The notes below the pieces were generated by a model. That model searched no databases. It saw only the letters and a program-made list of their open reading frames with translations, and was not told the origin of the DNA. Positions 1 through 8,319 of a stretch of 60,891 nucleotides of DNA are shown in pieces. Where the stretch lies: positions 33,423 through 94,313 of the forward strand of contig NVVD01000013.1 in assembly GCA_002402105.1 (NCBI GenBank), written 5' to 3'. The stretch's first letter is position 1. Each line of letters begins with the position of its first letter. This DNA is from Candidatus Cloacimonadota bacterium (GTDB lineage: Bacteria > Muiribacteriota > UBA6191). The translations under genes and the position numbers were made by a program.

Positions 1-1
1 A

Positions 2-358
2 GGTCGCTCTGATGAAGAGTTTGAAGGTGCTTTAAATAAGATTGCTAGTGCCCCTCGTTTAGATGGTAAATTTAGAGGTGGGACCCCAAGAATACATGTA
101 GAAATTATTGTAAATGCTGAATCAAAAAGTTTTCAACCTGGATCATCTGTTCAGTACGAAGTTTTATTAACAAAAAAGCGTAGTCAATTATCTATCCCTT
201 TTAAGGCTTTATACCAAGACTTAGATAAGTACTATGTATTTACTAGTTCTTCTGGCAACAGGGTAGAAGTATCTATGGGAATCAAACAAGATCAAAGAGT
301 TGAAATATTAAGTGGATTAAATAATGATCAAACCATTTTTTGGCAGGAGTTAGAATGA
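2..358 (+). CDS. C-terminal part of a MacA/HlyD-like periplasmic adaptor (5' truncated by window)
   Basis: The reading frame is open from the window edge for 118 residues and stops at TGA 356-358. It has no start here, so only the C-terminus of the gene is present. The last part (LSIPFKALY, then YYVFTSSSG, then VEVSMGIKQDQRVEILSGL) follows the beta-barrel and membrane-proximal pattern of HlyD/MacA adaptors, which link an inner-membrane transporter to an outer-membrane channel. Its stop overlaps the ATG of a MacB-like permease (ATGA), so the two are translationally coupled, which supports the adaptor call. The matching ATPase is not seen and may lie upstream. The family is fairly sure from context; the cargo is unknown. 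Confidence 0.72.
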   Translation, partial: GRSDEEFEGALNKIASAPRLDGKFRGGTPRIHVEIIVNAESKSFQPGSSVQYEVLLTKKRSQLSIPFKALYQDLDKYYVFTSSSGNRVEVSMGIKQDQRVEILSGLNNDQTIFWQELE

Positions 359-1632
359 AACTAGGGTTTTTATTTAAAGAGAGTTGGACTGCTTTAAAAA
401 GTTCTTTTATCAGAACTATTTTAACTATGCTAGGGGTGATTATTGGGGTTGCTGCTGTAATTGCTATGATGAGTATTGGTGGTGGAGCCCAAGAGCAAAC
501 TCTTAAAGAAATTAGGTCTCTTGGTGCTAGCAATGTTTATGTAAAAAGCTCTCGATTATCTGGTGATGCTTTAAAAAATGCCAAAGAGCTACTATCAGAG
601 GGTTTAAATAGAAGTGACCTAAGAAGTATATTAAAAAAAGTACCTTATTTAGTTGGTGGAACATTCGAAGCAAAATATGAAGGTACTTTAAAATATAAAA
701 AAAGTGAGCCAAAAGTAAACTTGATTGGTATTGGGGCAAATTATTTTGATTTGATTCCTGTTGACTTAAGATTTGGAAGATTATTTACTTCTCGTGATTT
801 TAAAGATGCTCAAAAGTCTGTAGTTTTAGGAGCAGGAGTTGCAACGGAGTTATTTGGTAATTTAAACCCTGTTGATAAAACTCTTACAATTGATAATAAA
901 ACGTTTAAAATTATTGGTGTTATTTTGGGTAAACATAAGGCTCAAAGTGCAATTAAAAGTGCTGAAATTAAAATAGGAGATAGACAAGTAACAAGAGATG
1001 TTTACTTTCCTTATTCTGTAATTGAGCATAGGTTTCCACTAAGTATGTCAAATAAAACAGATTCAGAAAGTGATCCAAGTTATGCCGAAGTTTCTACTTT
1101 AATTATTAAATTAAAAGAGTTAGAGAAAATTATTTTGGTAAAGTCGTATATTAAAAAAATCTTAGACTATAGACACAAAAAAGTAGATGACTATCAAATT
1201 ATCGCTCCTGTTGATTTACTTGAAAAATCAAATAAGGTTCAAGAAATTTTTAATCTAGTAATGATTTTTATAGCAGGTTTGTCTTTACTTGTTGGTGGAA
1301 TCGGGATTATGAATATTATGCTTGCAAATATTCAACAAAGAATCAAAGAAATAGGTATTAGACGAGCAATTGGAGCGACTAAAGAAGATATATTAGTGCA
1401 ATTTTTATTTGAGGCCGTATTAATTTCTGTTGGCGGTGGTTTACTTGGAGTTATTTTTGGAATTATTATTAGTTATGCTATTTCTGCTTTTACTGGTTGG
1501 AGTACGGTTTTATCTTTTAGTTCTATCGTAATTTCTTTTATAGTATCTGTAACAGTTGGTTTGATATTTGGTATTTTTCCAGCAAAAAAAGCTTCTGAGA
1601 TGGATCCAATTACCGCTCTTCGTTACGAATAA
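355..1632 (+). CDS. MacB/FtsX-type ABC transporter permease
   Basis: A 425-residue inner-membrane permease. The N-terminal segment (TILTMLGVIIGVAAVIAM, then the SIGGGAQ turn) is the MacB periplasmic-core signature. A large periplasmic domain follows, then the FtsX domain with three TM helices beginning GGIGIMNIML and carrying the EIGIRRAIGA coupling motif; the end DPITALRYE is typical. It lacks the N-terminal ATPase of E. coli MacB, so a separate ATPase subunit is expected. The ATG at 355 was chosen because AGGAG at 345-349 precedes it by five bases and it overlaps the adaptor stop; a TTG at 340 is less likely. It probably forms a MacAB-like mechanotransmission exporter; the substrate (lipoprotein, peptide or drug) cannot be told. 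Confidence 0.88.
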   Translation: MKLGFLFKESWTALKSSFIRTILTMLGVIIGVAAVIAMMSIGGGAQEQTLKEIRSLGASNVYVKSSRLSGDALKNAKELLSEGLNRSDLRSILKKVPYLVGGTFEAKYEGTLKYKKSEPKVNLIGIGANYFDLIPVDLRFGRLFTSRDFKDAQKSVVLGAGVATELFGNLNPVDKTLTIDNKTFKIIGVILGKHKAQSAIKSAEIKIGDRQVTRDVYFPYSVIEHRFPLSMSNKTDSESDPSYAEVSTLIIKLKELEKIILVKSYIKKILDYRHKKVDDYQIIAPVDLLEKSNKVQEIFNLVMIFIAGLSLLVGGIGIMNIMLANIQQRIKEIGIRRAIGATKEDILVQFLFEAVLISVGGGLLGVIFGIIISYAISAFTGWSTVLSFSSIVISFIVSVTVGLIFGIFPAKKASEMDPITALRYE

Positions 1633-1659
1633 AGAGCTGATCAACTGGACAACGAGAGA

Positions 1660-1839
1660 TTATATTTTAATTTTTTTTATAGATGAAGAGATTAAAAAAA
1701 GATTGATACCTTGTGTCCATTCAAAATATTTATCTACTTTTTTAAATACCTTAATATTTAAAGAGCTAGCTATAAGAGTGAAAATAATAAAACTAATAAG
1801 TACAAAAAAAGACAATAATAAACAAGTTGGTATATTCAT
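1660..1839 (-). CDS. possible 59-residue membrane peptide
   Basis: A minus-strand frame begins ATG at 1839 and ends TAA at 1660. Residues 7-27 are a continuous hydrophobic stretch (about one TM helix), followed by a polar, basic tail ending SIKKIKI. No Shine-Dalgarno site is visible, but a two-block promoter-like motif (CTAAA, 16 bases, GACGATAG) ends only seven bases before the ATG, so a transcript from it would be almost leaderless. The family is not recognised. Base composition is as AT-rich as the intergenic DNA, so the frame could be chance; the promoter-like element is the main reason to list it. Confidence 0.33.
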   Translation of the reverse strand: MNIPTCLLLSFFVLISFIIFTLIASSLNIKVFKKVDKYFEWTQGINLFLISSSIKKIKI

Positions 1840-1846
1840 GTCTTGA

Positions 1847-1875
1847 CTATCGTCATGTACTTTTGTTTTTTTTAG
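1847..1875 (-). promoter_or_regulatory. sigma-28-like promoter motif, copy 1
   Basis: On the minus strand CTAAA (1875-1871), 16 bases, GACGATAG (1854-1847). The blocks resemble the flagellar sigma-28 consensus (TAAA, about 15 bases, GCCGATAA). The same blocks with the same 16-base spacing occur at 8165-8137. It points into the possible small membrane peptide at 1660-1839. Confidence 0.42.
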
Positions 1876-1887
1876 TTTTTTTAGGAA

Positions 1888-2058
1888 TTAAGAAAAAGTA
1901 CCATCCAGTTGGGTTTCATCAATTTCTTTAGCAAAAGCTTTAAAGTCATTTAATAATGAGATTACATAAGCTTCACCAAGAATATGAACCAAGTTTTTAT
2001 TGGTTTTGCTAATCTTTTTTTTAGCTTTTGGATATATGTAATGTATTTTACTTTTCAT
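1888..2058 (-). CDS. small hypothetical protein (56 aa)
   Basis: The frame is open from a TTG at 2097, but the ATG at 2058 is preferred because it gives a natural start (MKSKIHYIYPKAKKKI) 26 bases after the stop of the upstream ABC1-kinase gene. The product is lysine-rich at its N-terminus and acidic at its end, without a signal peptide or TM helix. It reads as the last gene of a three-gene minus-strand run (3619-4215, 2085-3617, 1888-2058). The family is not recognised and no function is assigned. Because it is short and its ribosome site is weak, it could be a non-coding frame. Confidence 0.45.
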   Translation of the reverse strand: MKSKIHYIYPKAKKKISKTNKNLVHILGEAYVISLLNDFKAFAKEIDETQLDGTFS

Positions 2059-2084
2059 AGTTAATCTTTCGACTAAATAGGTTT

Positions 2085-3617
2085 TTATTCTAACCAAACT
2101 TTAATTTCTTTTTTATTTTCTTTTAAGGTAAATAAATTACCTTTGGGATATCCATTGATATGAGTATTTTTAATAATAGCATTAAGATCAATTGATTTTT
2201 TGGAAATAGATTCTAAAACATCGGGAGGTATTAAATCTTTTAGTTGATTGATTAAGTGTCTTTGAAAAGTTAATTGAACTTTTTGAACAGAATTTTCAAA
2301 AATGGAGATTTTTAATTTTGATGCCATATCATCATAAGAAAAGTTTTCAACCTTTTCTACTTTTATTTGTTTAAGTTCATTTTGATAACTTTGTAATAGA
2401 TTATCAATATGAGGTTTAAAATAAAAGCTAGGATTTAAAGTTTGTAAAAAATGAAATAAACCTATAAATGATTTCATTAAAAAAATAAGTTCAGCTGGTG
2501 CGGATAGTCTGAAGTTCCATCTTTCATCTCCTAAAATTTGATTGCTGAGTTCGGTGCGTTTCCAATGTTTAAATTCAAATTTACCCATAGCTGTAAAGGG
2601 GGCAAAAAAAACTTCATTGAGTGCTGGTAATCTTGTTAAAATTGCTTGTAAATATTTACTATCAAAACCTAAGTTTAAATAAAAAGAGTAAGGACTAAAG
2701 TCCGACTTTAAAATAGTTCCTTCAATTAATTTAAGTAAAGATAGGCTTTTATCTTTTGATATTTGACCCATAGAGCCAAAATCATAGTATACAACTTCAA
2801 TTTTATTATTAATTTTTCTAAAACCCATATTACCAGGGTGAGGATCGGCATGAAAAAACCTTGTATGAAAAGTAGTATAGATAAATACATTCATTAATAT
2901 ATTTTGTATTTCATCTTTATCTTTTGTAGAAAAAGAAGATAACTTGGATAGGTTTATTGAGTCTTCATAAATACTTACTAAAACTTTATTTGTTGAAAGA
3001 TTTTCAATTATTTTTGGTACAATAAAACCTTCAATTTGAGAGTCTATTGCTGCTTGATAGAATCTTTTTTGATTTTTGGCCTCTTGTATATAATTAAGTT
3101 CTTCTTCAATGTTTTTTGATATGGCTTTTTGGTAGTCATCTAATTGAAATTTAGCTTTTTGTTGATGAAAAGGAGAAGCTATCCAGCCTAGCAATTTTAA
3201 ATCAGTTTGTATGGATTCTTTTATATTTGGATATTGTATTTTTATAGCTACTTCTTGTTTGTTTTTTAAAATAGCTTTATGAACTTGTCCAAGTGATGCA
3301 CATAATGGCCTATCTGAAATAGAGTCTAAAATATCAAAAGGATTACATTTCCATTCATGTGAAAGTATAGATAAAATAGTTTCTTGTTTGAGAGCTTGTC
3401 CTTGATTTTGTAGACTTTTAAAGTCTTGTAGTTTTGGACTATTTGACATGGACATCCATTGTCCCATTTTTTGAGGTAAGCCTTTTAATTCTCCCATACT
3501 ATCAATTAAATAATTACGAGCTTGAGCCTGAACATGCAGGCTTTCGCTATTATTTAAATCTTTTATTTTATAGCTAGTTTTAGCTATTTTAAAGATACGT
3601 TTTAATTTATGAAACAT
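2085..3617 (-). CDS. ABC1/UbiB (AarF)-family atypical kinase
   Basis: A 510-residue member of the ABC1/ADCK/UbiB family. The KxGQ-type signature (KMGQWMS, residues 50-56), the alanine-rich nucleotide loop (ASLGQVHKA, 107-115), the lysine in VAIKIQYP (K126), an EEE cluster near 171, HADPHPGN (256-263) and the DFG motif (279-281) are all present. Such proteins are atypical ATPases that support ubiquinone or other isoprenoid lipid metabolism, usually at the membrane. No C-terminal TM helices typical of UbiB are obvious, so it is closer to soluble AarF-like paralogues. No ubiquinone genes lie nearby, so the UbiB role is not established. It lies one base from the upstream secreted-protein gene (3619) and probably shares its transcript. 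Confidence 0.85.
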   Translation of the reverse strand: MFHKLKRIFKIAKTSYKIKDLNNSESLHVQAQARNYLIDSMGELKGLPQKMGQWMSMSNSPKLQDFKSLQNQGQALKQETILSILSHEWKCNPFDILDSISDRPLCASLGQVHKAILKNKQEVAIKIQYPNIKESIQTDLKLLGWIASPFHQQKAKFQLDDYQKAISKNIEEELNYIQEAKNQKRFYQAAIDSQIEGFIVPKIIENLSTNKVLVSIYEDSINLSKLSSFSTKDKDEIQNILMNVFIYTTFHTRFFHADPHPGNMGFRKINNKIEVVYYDFGSMGQISKDKSLSLLKLIEGTILKSDFSPYSFYLNLGFDSKYLQAILTRLPALNEVFFAPFTAMGKFEFKHWKRTELSNQILGDERWNFRLSAPAELIFLMKSFIGLFHFLQTLNPSFYFKPHIDNLLQSYQNELKQIKVEKVENFSYDDMASKLKISIFENSVQKVQLTFQRHLINQLKDLIPPDVLESISKKSIDLNAIIKNTHINGYPKGNLFTLKENKKEIKVWLE

Positions 3618-3618
3618 A

Positions 3619-4215
3619 CTAATAAAATCTATATTTAGTGTGTGTTCTAGCTCGTGAGTGAGTTCTTATTTTTTTTTGTGGTAGGGGTTTTTCAAAGGCC
3701 CAACCAATTTCGTCTTGGACATTTTTTGTTTTTAAAAATTTTGGAGAAACTCCAAGTCGTCTCCAAACAGCTGGAGATAATAAAATACCTGCTGGGTATG
3801 TTATTTTTTCACCAATATCGTTGACTCTTGAAGTTTCTGCTCTAGGATCTTCTTTATGTAACCAATAAGGATTTCTTGTAAACCAAGGTCCAATTTCTTT
3901 TACTCTAGCTTTTACAACACGGTGAGTTCTTGGATAAAATATTTTTACAACTTTGCCAAGAGCAGAAGGGTCTGGTAAAGCAACAGCAAGTTCACTCCTA
4001 CCGATTCTTCCTTTTGAAATGCTACTTTGATAGAGAGTTTGGGCATAAACATAATGCATATGTTCAAATCGACGCTTAAATGGTTTTTGGAAGTCAGTTT
4101 TAATATGACCGAGTACATGACCAAAAGGTCTTAATATTCTTTTTGCTTCTCTAATAATATGAACATGAGAAAAGGTATAAGTTATGCTAAGTATAAAGAC
4201 AAATATGTTTTTCAT
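3619..4215 (-). CDS. secreted RlpA-like double-psi beta-barrel protein
   Basis: A 198-residue protein with a hydrophobic N-terminus (residues 1-17), likely a signal peptide. The core (GRSELAVALPDPSALGKVV, VVKARVKEIGPWF, then PAGILLSPAVWRRLG, about residues 65-155) matches RlpA/barwin-type double-psi barrels, including the DIGPW-like turn (here EIGPW) and the closing leucine-serine-proline segment. RlpA-type barrels bind or cleave peptidoglycan glycan strands. The C-terminus is basic (RTHSRARTHTKYRF). There is no SPOR domain, unlike E. coli RlpA. It starts the minus-strand run leading into the ABC1 kinase, one base apart. The assignment rests on motif pattern; whether it has lytic activity is unknown. 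Confidence 0.58.
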   Translation of the reverse strand: MKNIFVFILSITYTFSHVHIIREAKRILRPFGHVLGHIKTDFQKPFKRRFEHMHYVYAQTLYQSSISKGRIGRSELAVALPDPSALGKVVKIFYPRTHRVVKARVKEIGPWFTRNPYWLHKEDPRAETSRVNDIGEKITYPAGILLSPAVWRRLGVSPKFLKTKNVQDEIGWAFEKPLPQKKIRTHSRARTHTKYRFY

Positions 4216-4417
4216 GGTTATCCTAAGTTTTATTTTGGATTTAATATTTTAATCGGCCTATTAAAAAAAAGAACCATGAAAAAACTTATCTAGTTTCGAT
4301 AGATTTTTTAAAAAACATCAACTTTATTCAAAAAGATTAGTTTTTAGATACTTTTTGTATTAAACTTTATGATTAATAATTAGAAAACAATTTGTATTAT
4401 TTTAAAGGACGATATTA

Positions 4418-5044
4418 ATGTTTGGTGAAAATGATGAAGATCAATCAGATTTTAATACTGCACTATATGATGAAGACTTTGAAGACTGTAGTCCATCTAC
4501 TTTAAAAATGCTTTTTTATTTATTGAATGAAAACAAACAATTAGTTCAAGAAAAGTCAAAAATGTTAGAAGAAAATCATTCTTTATCTTCTCAGCTATCC
4601 TGTTTAAAAAATGATTTATATAAAAGCTGTGGAGAAAATATTTTTCCCTCAAAAAAGCTTTTTAAATCATGGATATTAGATAAATTTATAGAAATAGAAC
4701 AAGGGCTTGACTTTATAGAGAGAAACTATCCTAAGGGTGGTTTGTGTAGTAATAAAAAAGTTTATATTGATTACTTATATCAAGATGTAAATGACAAATT
4801 TATTTTAGTAGAGGTTTTATTTTTTTCAAAGGGTTTAAAAGATGATTTAATGACATATATTGCTCGTTTAGAGCAGGCAAGTCAACATCTTTCAAAAACA
4901 AGAGCTGTAGCAACTCATAAAATTAGAAAAATGATTATTAGTAATTTTGTAGATCAATCAATCATGGATGCTTGTACTTTAAATCAAGTCGAATTAATCT
5001 ATGTAAAGGGCATATATGACTTTCAAAAAATTAAAATTCAATAG
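4418..5044 (+). CDS. hypothetical cytoplasmic protein with coiled coil
   Basis: A 208-residue soluble protein. The N-terminus is acidic (residues 1-25), residues 30-70 form a likely coiled coil (LLNENKQLVQEKSKMLEEN), and the rest is mixed alpha/beta. The piece VYIDYLYQDVNDKFILVEVLF (about residues 107-127) loosely resembles the core strands of PD-(D/E)XK nucleases, with an acidic residue then E-V, but the catalytic lysine is absent, so a nuclease call is not made. A ribosome site AAAGGAC precedes the ATG. Its 3' end overlaps the gamma-carbonic anhydrase start by 29 bases, so it is the first gene of the 4418-7316 operon. Family not recognised. Confidence 0.75.
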   Translation: MFGENDEDQSDFNTALYDEDFEDCSPSTLKMLFYLLNENKQLVQEKSKMLEENHSLSSQLSCLKNDLYKSCGENIFPSKKLFKSWILDKFIEIEQGLDFIERNYPKGGLCSNKKVYIDYLYQDVNDKFILVEVLFFSKGLKDDLMTYIARLEQASQHLSKTRAVATHKIRKMIISNFVDQSIMDACTLNQVELIYVKGIYDFQKIKIQ

Positions 5045-5582
5045 TATTTTTGGTGGAGTTTATCCTTATTTAAAAACTGTACCTAAATTAGAAGAGGGAG
5101 TATTTGTAGCTCCTGGAGCACGTATTATTGGAGATGTTTGCATTGGTGCTAATGTTGGAGTTTGGTATAATACGGTTATTAGAGGAGATGTTAATTCTAT
5201 TGCAATTGGAAGTGGTACTAATATACAAGATAATAGCTTATTGCATGTTGAAACAGATATTTGTCCTTTAAAAATAGGCTCAGATGTAACAATTGGTCAT
5301 CAAGTGATTTTACATGGTTGTACCATTGGTGATAGGTGTTTAATTGGAATGGGTGCAATTGTCATGAATGATGCTGTTATTGGAAATGATTGTATTATTG
5401 GAGCAGGAGCTTTGATTACTGAAAAAACAATCATCCCAGAGGGAAGTGTTGTTATAGGGAGACCAGGAAAAGTAATTAGACAGTTAACAGATGTAGAAAA
5501 AAAAGGATTAAAAACTTCAGCTAAAAAATATGTTAATTTTGCAAAAAACCATATTAAATCTTTACAAGGTGATAGTTTGTGA
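5016..5582 (+). CDS. gamma-carbonic anhydrase-like hexapeptide-repeat protein
   Basis: A 188-residue left-handed beta-helix protein of the YrdA/CaiE/gamma-carbonic anhydrase family. Hexapeptide repeats run from about residue 30 to 150. The three zinc-ligand histidines are in place: H77 (LLHVE), H95 (GHQ) and H100 (LHG), and the RGD-type loop (R57, D59) and Q71 seen in Cam-type enzymes are kept. It would hydrate CO2 reversibly or act as a related acyl/thioesterase; family members lacking the acidic loop of Cam often show little activity. The start at 5016 has AAAGGG five bases upstream, so the 29-base overlap with the preceding gene appears real. Its stop overlaps the MoxR GTG start. Confidence 0.9.
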   Translation: MTFKKLKFNSIFGGVYPYLKTVPKLEEGVFVAPGARIIGDVCIGANVGVWYNTVIRGDVNSIAIGSGTNIQDNSLLHVETDICPLKIGSDVTIGHQVILHGCTIGDRCLIGMGAIVMNDAVIGNDCIIGAGALITEKTIIPEGSVVIGRPGKVIRQLTDVEKKGLKTSAKKYVNFAKNHIKSLQGDSL

Positions 5583-6508
5583 AAGAGTTAATACAAAAAA
5601 AACATGATATTTTAAGAACAATTGTTGATGAAATTAGCCTTGAAATTGTTGGAAAAAAAGAAGAGATTCGCTTAATTTTAATGGCATTTTTTGCACAAGG
5701 CCACGTATTAATTGAAGATTTACCGGGACTTGGTAAAACGTCTTTAGCTAAAGCAATTGCAAAAGTAGTACATTTAGACTTTAATAGAATACAGGGCTCT
5801 ACAGACTTATTACCATCAGATATTATAGGTGTAAACATTTATAACCCTTCAAAGTCTAACTTTGAATTTCATCAAGGCCCAATTTTTACTCAAATTTTAT
5901 TATTTGATGAAATGAATAGAACTCCTCCAAAAACTCAAAGTGCACTTTTACAGGTTATGGCAGAAAATCAAGTAACAATCGATCAAGATACTTATAATGT
6001 TAAAAATCCATTTTTTGTAATAGGAACCCAAAACCCTGTAAGTTCTGATGGAACTTACCGTTTACCAGATTCACAACTAGATAGGTTCTCAGTACGTTTG
6101 TCACTTGGTTATCCTCAAAAAGAACAAGAAAAAAGTATTATTTTAGGAAAATTAAATAAATACGCCTATAATAAGATTTCATTAGATGAGATATTAGAAA
6201 TTCAAAATTTAGTAGATAAAATACACATAGAGTCATCTATTGTAGATTATGTATTAGATATTGTAGAAATAACAAGAAAAGATAATAGCTTAAATCATGG
6301 GATTTCAGTGAGAGGGTCTATTGAAATAGTAAAACTAGCAAAGGTAAGGGCTATTTTTGAAAATAGAGACTTTGTAATTCCAGAAGATATAAAGATTTTA
6401 GCTCCAAATGTTTTTGCACATCGTATTTTATCTCTTAAATTAGTTGATAGATTGGCTCAAGAGAACTATATTAGATCTGTTTTAGAACAAGTAATAATAC
6501 CTACTTAA
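5579..6508 (+). CDS. MoxR-family AAA+ ATPase
   Basis: A 309-residue MoxR ATPase. Walker A (LPGLGKTS, residues 48-55), Walker B (LLFDEMNR, 107-114), sensor 1 (IGTQNP, 148-153), the arginine region after LDRF, and the C-terminal lid (RGSIEIVKLAK) are all present. MoxR proteins are chaperone-like ATPases that help mature metal or membrane complexes, usually with a partner VWA or DUF58 protein. No DUF58 or VWA gene follows; the next gene is a TPR protein, so the partner may be elsewhere. The GTG start overlaps the upstream stop (GTGA), with AAGGTG as ribosome site. The family call is sure; the client is unknown. Confidence 0.92.
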   Translation: MKELIQKKHDILRTIVDEISLEIVGKKEEIRLILMAFFAQGHVLIEDLPGLGKTSLAKAIAKVVHLDFNRIQGSTDLLPSDIIGVNIYNPSKSNFEFHQGPIFTQILLFDEMNRTPPKTQSALLQVMAENQVTIDQDTYNVKNPFFVIGTQNPVSSDGTYRLPDSQLDRFSVRLSLGYPQKEQEKSIILGKLNKYAYNKISLDEILEIQNLVDKIHIESSIVDYVLDIVEITRKDNSLNHGISVRGSIEIVKLAKVRAIFENRDFVIPEDIKILAPNVFAHRILSLKLVDRLAQENYIRSVLEQVIIPT

Positions 6509-6557
6509 TTTTTATGTGATGAATAGGGTACAATCATAAATATTTAAAGGAATAATA

Positions 6558-7316
6558 TTGAATAAAAAAGCACTAGCCTTAGAAAAAGAGCCACTATTAA
6601 AAAAGGCTCGTTGGTATAATAATAAAAATAGGACATACAAAGCCTGTATTATTTATCATAAAGTGCTACCAAAATTAGAAGGTTCCTCGTATGTTGAGGG
6701 ATTAGAAGAGCTAGCATATTTATATTTTGATCGACTTGATTTTGATTTAGCTGCTATTTGCTTTAATTATTTATGTGAGCTAAAACCAAAAGTATCTCAA
6801 TATGTTTTGAAACTCTCAAATTGTTATTTTCAATTACAAAACTATTATCAATCTAAAAGCGTTTTACATCGTTTTGATTACTGGAAAGAAGATGAAGACG
6901 AAGAGAGGCTACTTGCATTATCTCAATGCGAACTTGCTTTAGATCGTAAGCTAAAAGCAATAGAGGTTTTACAAGTTTTAATGAAACGTTATCCAAATGC
7001 CATTTATTATCTATTACTTTCAGAAATTTTTGAAAATATGGATTTACACTCTTTGGCTTTAGAAGTTTGTAATAGAGGTTTAAAACGTGATCCATACTTT
7101 GAAGATTTATTAGTCTTAAAAGCAAGACTATTACTTGAGCAAGATGATTTTAAAAAAGCAAAACAGGTTTATTTTAAAATGATTAAAAATCAGATGTTTT
7201 TAGGTGAAGCTCATTTTGATTTAGAGATGATGATTGAAAAACGAGGGTCATTACCAGAGTTAATGGAGATTTTTCAGTATTTTGATGACATTCAGTTTGA
7301 CGACCTTTTAGATTAG
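6558..7316 (+). CDS. TPR-repeat protein
   Basis: A 252-residue soluble, helical protein built of degenerate tetratricopeptide repeats from about residue 14 to 230 (for example GLEELAYLYFDRLDFDLAA, then YVLKLSNCYFQLQNYYQSK, and LEVCNRGLKRDPYFEDLL). Such repeats are scaffolds for protein contacts. There is no signal peptide. The TTG start at 6558 is preceded by AAAGG with seven bases spacing. It follows the MoxR gene by 49 bases and is probably co-transcribed, so it may be an adaptor in the same process; that link is inferred only from position. Confidence 0.8.
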   Translation: MNKKALALEKEPLLKKARWYNNKNRTYKACIIYHKVLPKLEGSSYVEGLEELAYLYFDRLDFDLAAICFNYLCELKPKVSQYVLKLSNCYFQLQNYYQSKSVLHRFDYWKEDEDEERLLALSQCELALDRKLKAIEVLQVLMKRYPNAIYYLLLSEIFENMDLHSLALEVCNRGLKRDPYFEDLLVLKARLLLEQDDFKKAKQVYFKMIKNQMFLGEAHFDLEMMIEKRGSLPELMEIFQYFDDIQFDDLLD

Positions 7317-7535
7317 TTTCTACTTTCCTTACATAAATTTAATATGCAGAACTCTTTTGTACTTTGATTTATTTTTTGCTTAGACAAAAGATGAAAATGA
7401 GCTAGATACTTGTATTAACTCTTCTTTAAAGCCTTGCTATCACTTGAAAAACTAAGACATTACATTTTTAGAAAGATTCATCGAAAGAAGGTTTAACTTC
7501 AATAAATAATGTAGCTTGTAATAGCAGGAGTCAAA

Positions 7536-7754
7536 ATGAATGGATTAGAAACTCAAGAGTGGTACTTTCAACTTCTTAAAGAAGAAATGAAACACTTAGA
7601 TACATCAGTATCAAAATTAAAGGACACCTTTCAAAGAGAGTTTTTTGATGCACAAGACCCTATGACTGATATGATGCTTCTCATACAAGATGATAGATAT
7701 ATTAGATTAGAAAATTTGGATTTTGAAGATAAGGACTATATGTTAGTCAATTAG
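7536..7754 (+). CDS. small acidic hypothetical protein (72 aa)
   Basis: A 72-residue, mostly helical acidic protein starting MNGLETQEWYFQLL with a clear ribosome site (AGGAG at 7525-7529). It is monocistronic: a 220-base gap lies before it and a strong rho-independent terminator follows within 16 bases of the stop. The first half is amphipathic helix (residues 8-35), the rest is rich in D, M and L. Family not recognised. The ribosome site and terminator make it a convincing real gene. Confidence 0.68.
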   Translation: MNGLETQEWYFQLLKEEMKHLDTSVSKLKDTFQREFFDAQDPMTDMMLLIQDDRYIRLENLDFEDKDYMLVN

Positions 7755-7769
7755 TCTTTCTTTAAGAGA

Positions 7770-7809
7770 AAAAAATAGACCTATCTTTTACGATAGGTCT
7801 ATTTTTTTG
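7770..7809. terminator. rho-independent terminator, probably bidirectional
   Basis: A perfect hairpin (AATAGACCTATC, six-base loop, GATAGGTCTATT) flanked by A-run and T-run. It ends the 72-aa gene on the plus strand and, by symmetry, the convergent minus-strand gene ending at 7826. Confidence 0.9.
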
Positions 7810-7825
7810 TCTTAGATGATTTGAA

Positions 7826-8116
7826 TTATATATCTAAGTCTAAATCAAGGTCTAGTAGTAATTTAACTGTCCCTCGATCAATATTTGCTTGAGTTAGAAT
7901 AGAATCTTTAGTGTTGGCTAGTAACATACCCTGAATAAGATTTGCTGCTTGCATTACAGTTTGAGTATCGACTGGTGAATTTACGTTTAATACAGATTCC
8001 TGAACTTTTTTTGAAATAGAAATTCCCGCTTCTAGTTTCACTTCAAAAGAAGGGATCTGGATTTGATTTGTTGCCACCTGATGATTTGTATTTATATTTT
8101 TTCTTGTTATTAACAT
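7826..8116 (-). CDS. small hypothetical protein (96 aa), motif-linked to sigma-28-like promoter
   Basis: The ATG at 8116 is chosen because AAAGGGAG lies six bases upstream; an open extension to 8152 has no ribosome site. The product begins MLITRKNINTNH, has a central helix region (VMQAANLIQGMLLANTKDS) and ends with an unusual LDLDLDLDI run. No signal peptide or TM helix. Twenty bases before the ATG lies the two-block motif CTAAA-N16-GACGATAG, also found at 1847-1875. If that is a flagellar-type promoter the protein may belong to the motility regulon. Its length and helical character do not identify a family, so no function is given. Confidence 0.68.
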   Translation of the reverse strand: MLITRKNINTNHQVATNQIQIPSFEVKLEAGISISKKVQESVLNVNSPVDTQTVMQAANLIQGMLLANTKDSILTQANIDRGTVKLLLDLDLDLDI

Positions 8117-8136
8117 TTTTTCTCCCTTTGACTTAA

Positions 8137-8165
8137 CTATCGTCAAAGTCAAATGAATAGTTTAG
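8137..8165 (-). promoter_or_regulatory. sigma-28-like promoter motif, copy 2
   Basis: CTAAA (8165-8161), 16 bases, GACGATAG (8144-8137) on the minus strand. Expected transcription start is near 8130, leaving a short leader containing AAAGGGAG before the ATG at 8116. Identical in both blocks and in spacing to copy 1; the bases after the second block also match (TCAAG versus TTAAG). Confidence 0.5.
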
Positions 8166-8319
8166 TGTTTTTGTTTGTTTTTGTTTAAAAATGTATTAGT
8201 AGTTTTTTTTAAAACTTAAACTTAGTATAAATTAAATAGGCTCATCTTAAAATGATAAACTTTTTTATATGCAAAATAGAAACAAAAACTTTTACTTTTT
8301 GTATGGTATATAAAAAACT

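Noticed and set aside
1568..1846. A 92-codon plus-strand frame after the permease
   Set aside because: Its first part overlaps the permease end in another frame; no ribosome site, low-complexity product.
4418..5044. PD-(D/E)XK nuclease assignment for the coiled-coil protein
   Set aside because: Only two of the needed acidic positions fit and the catalytic lysine is absent.
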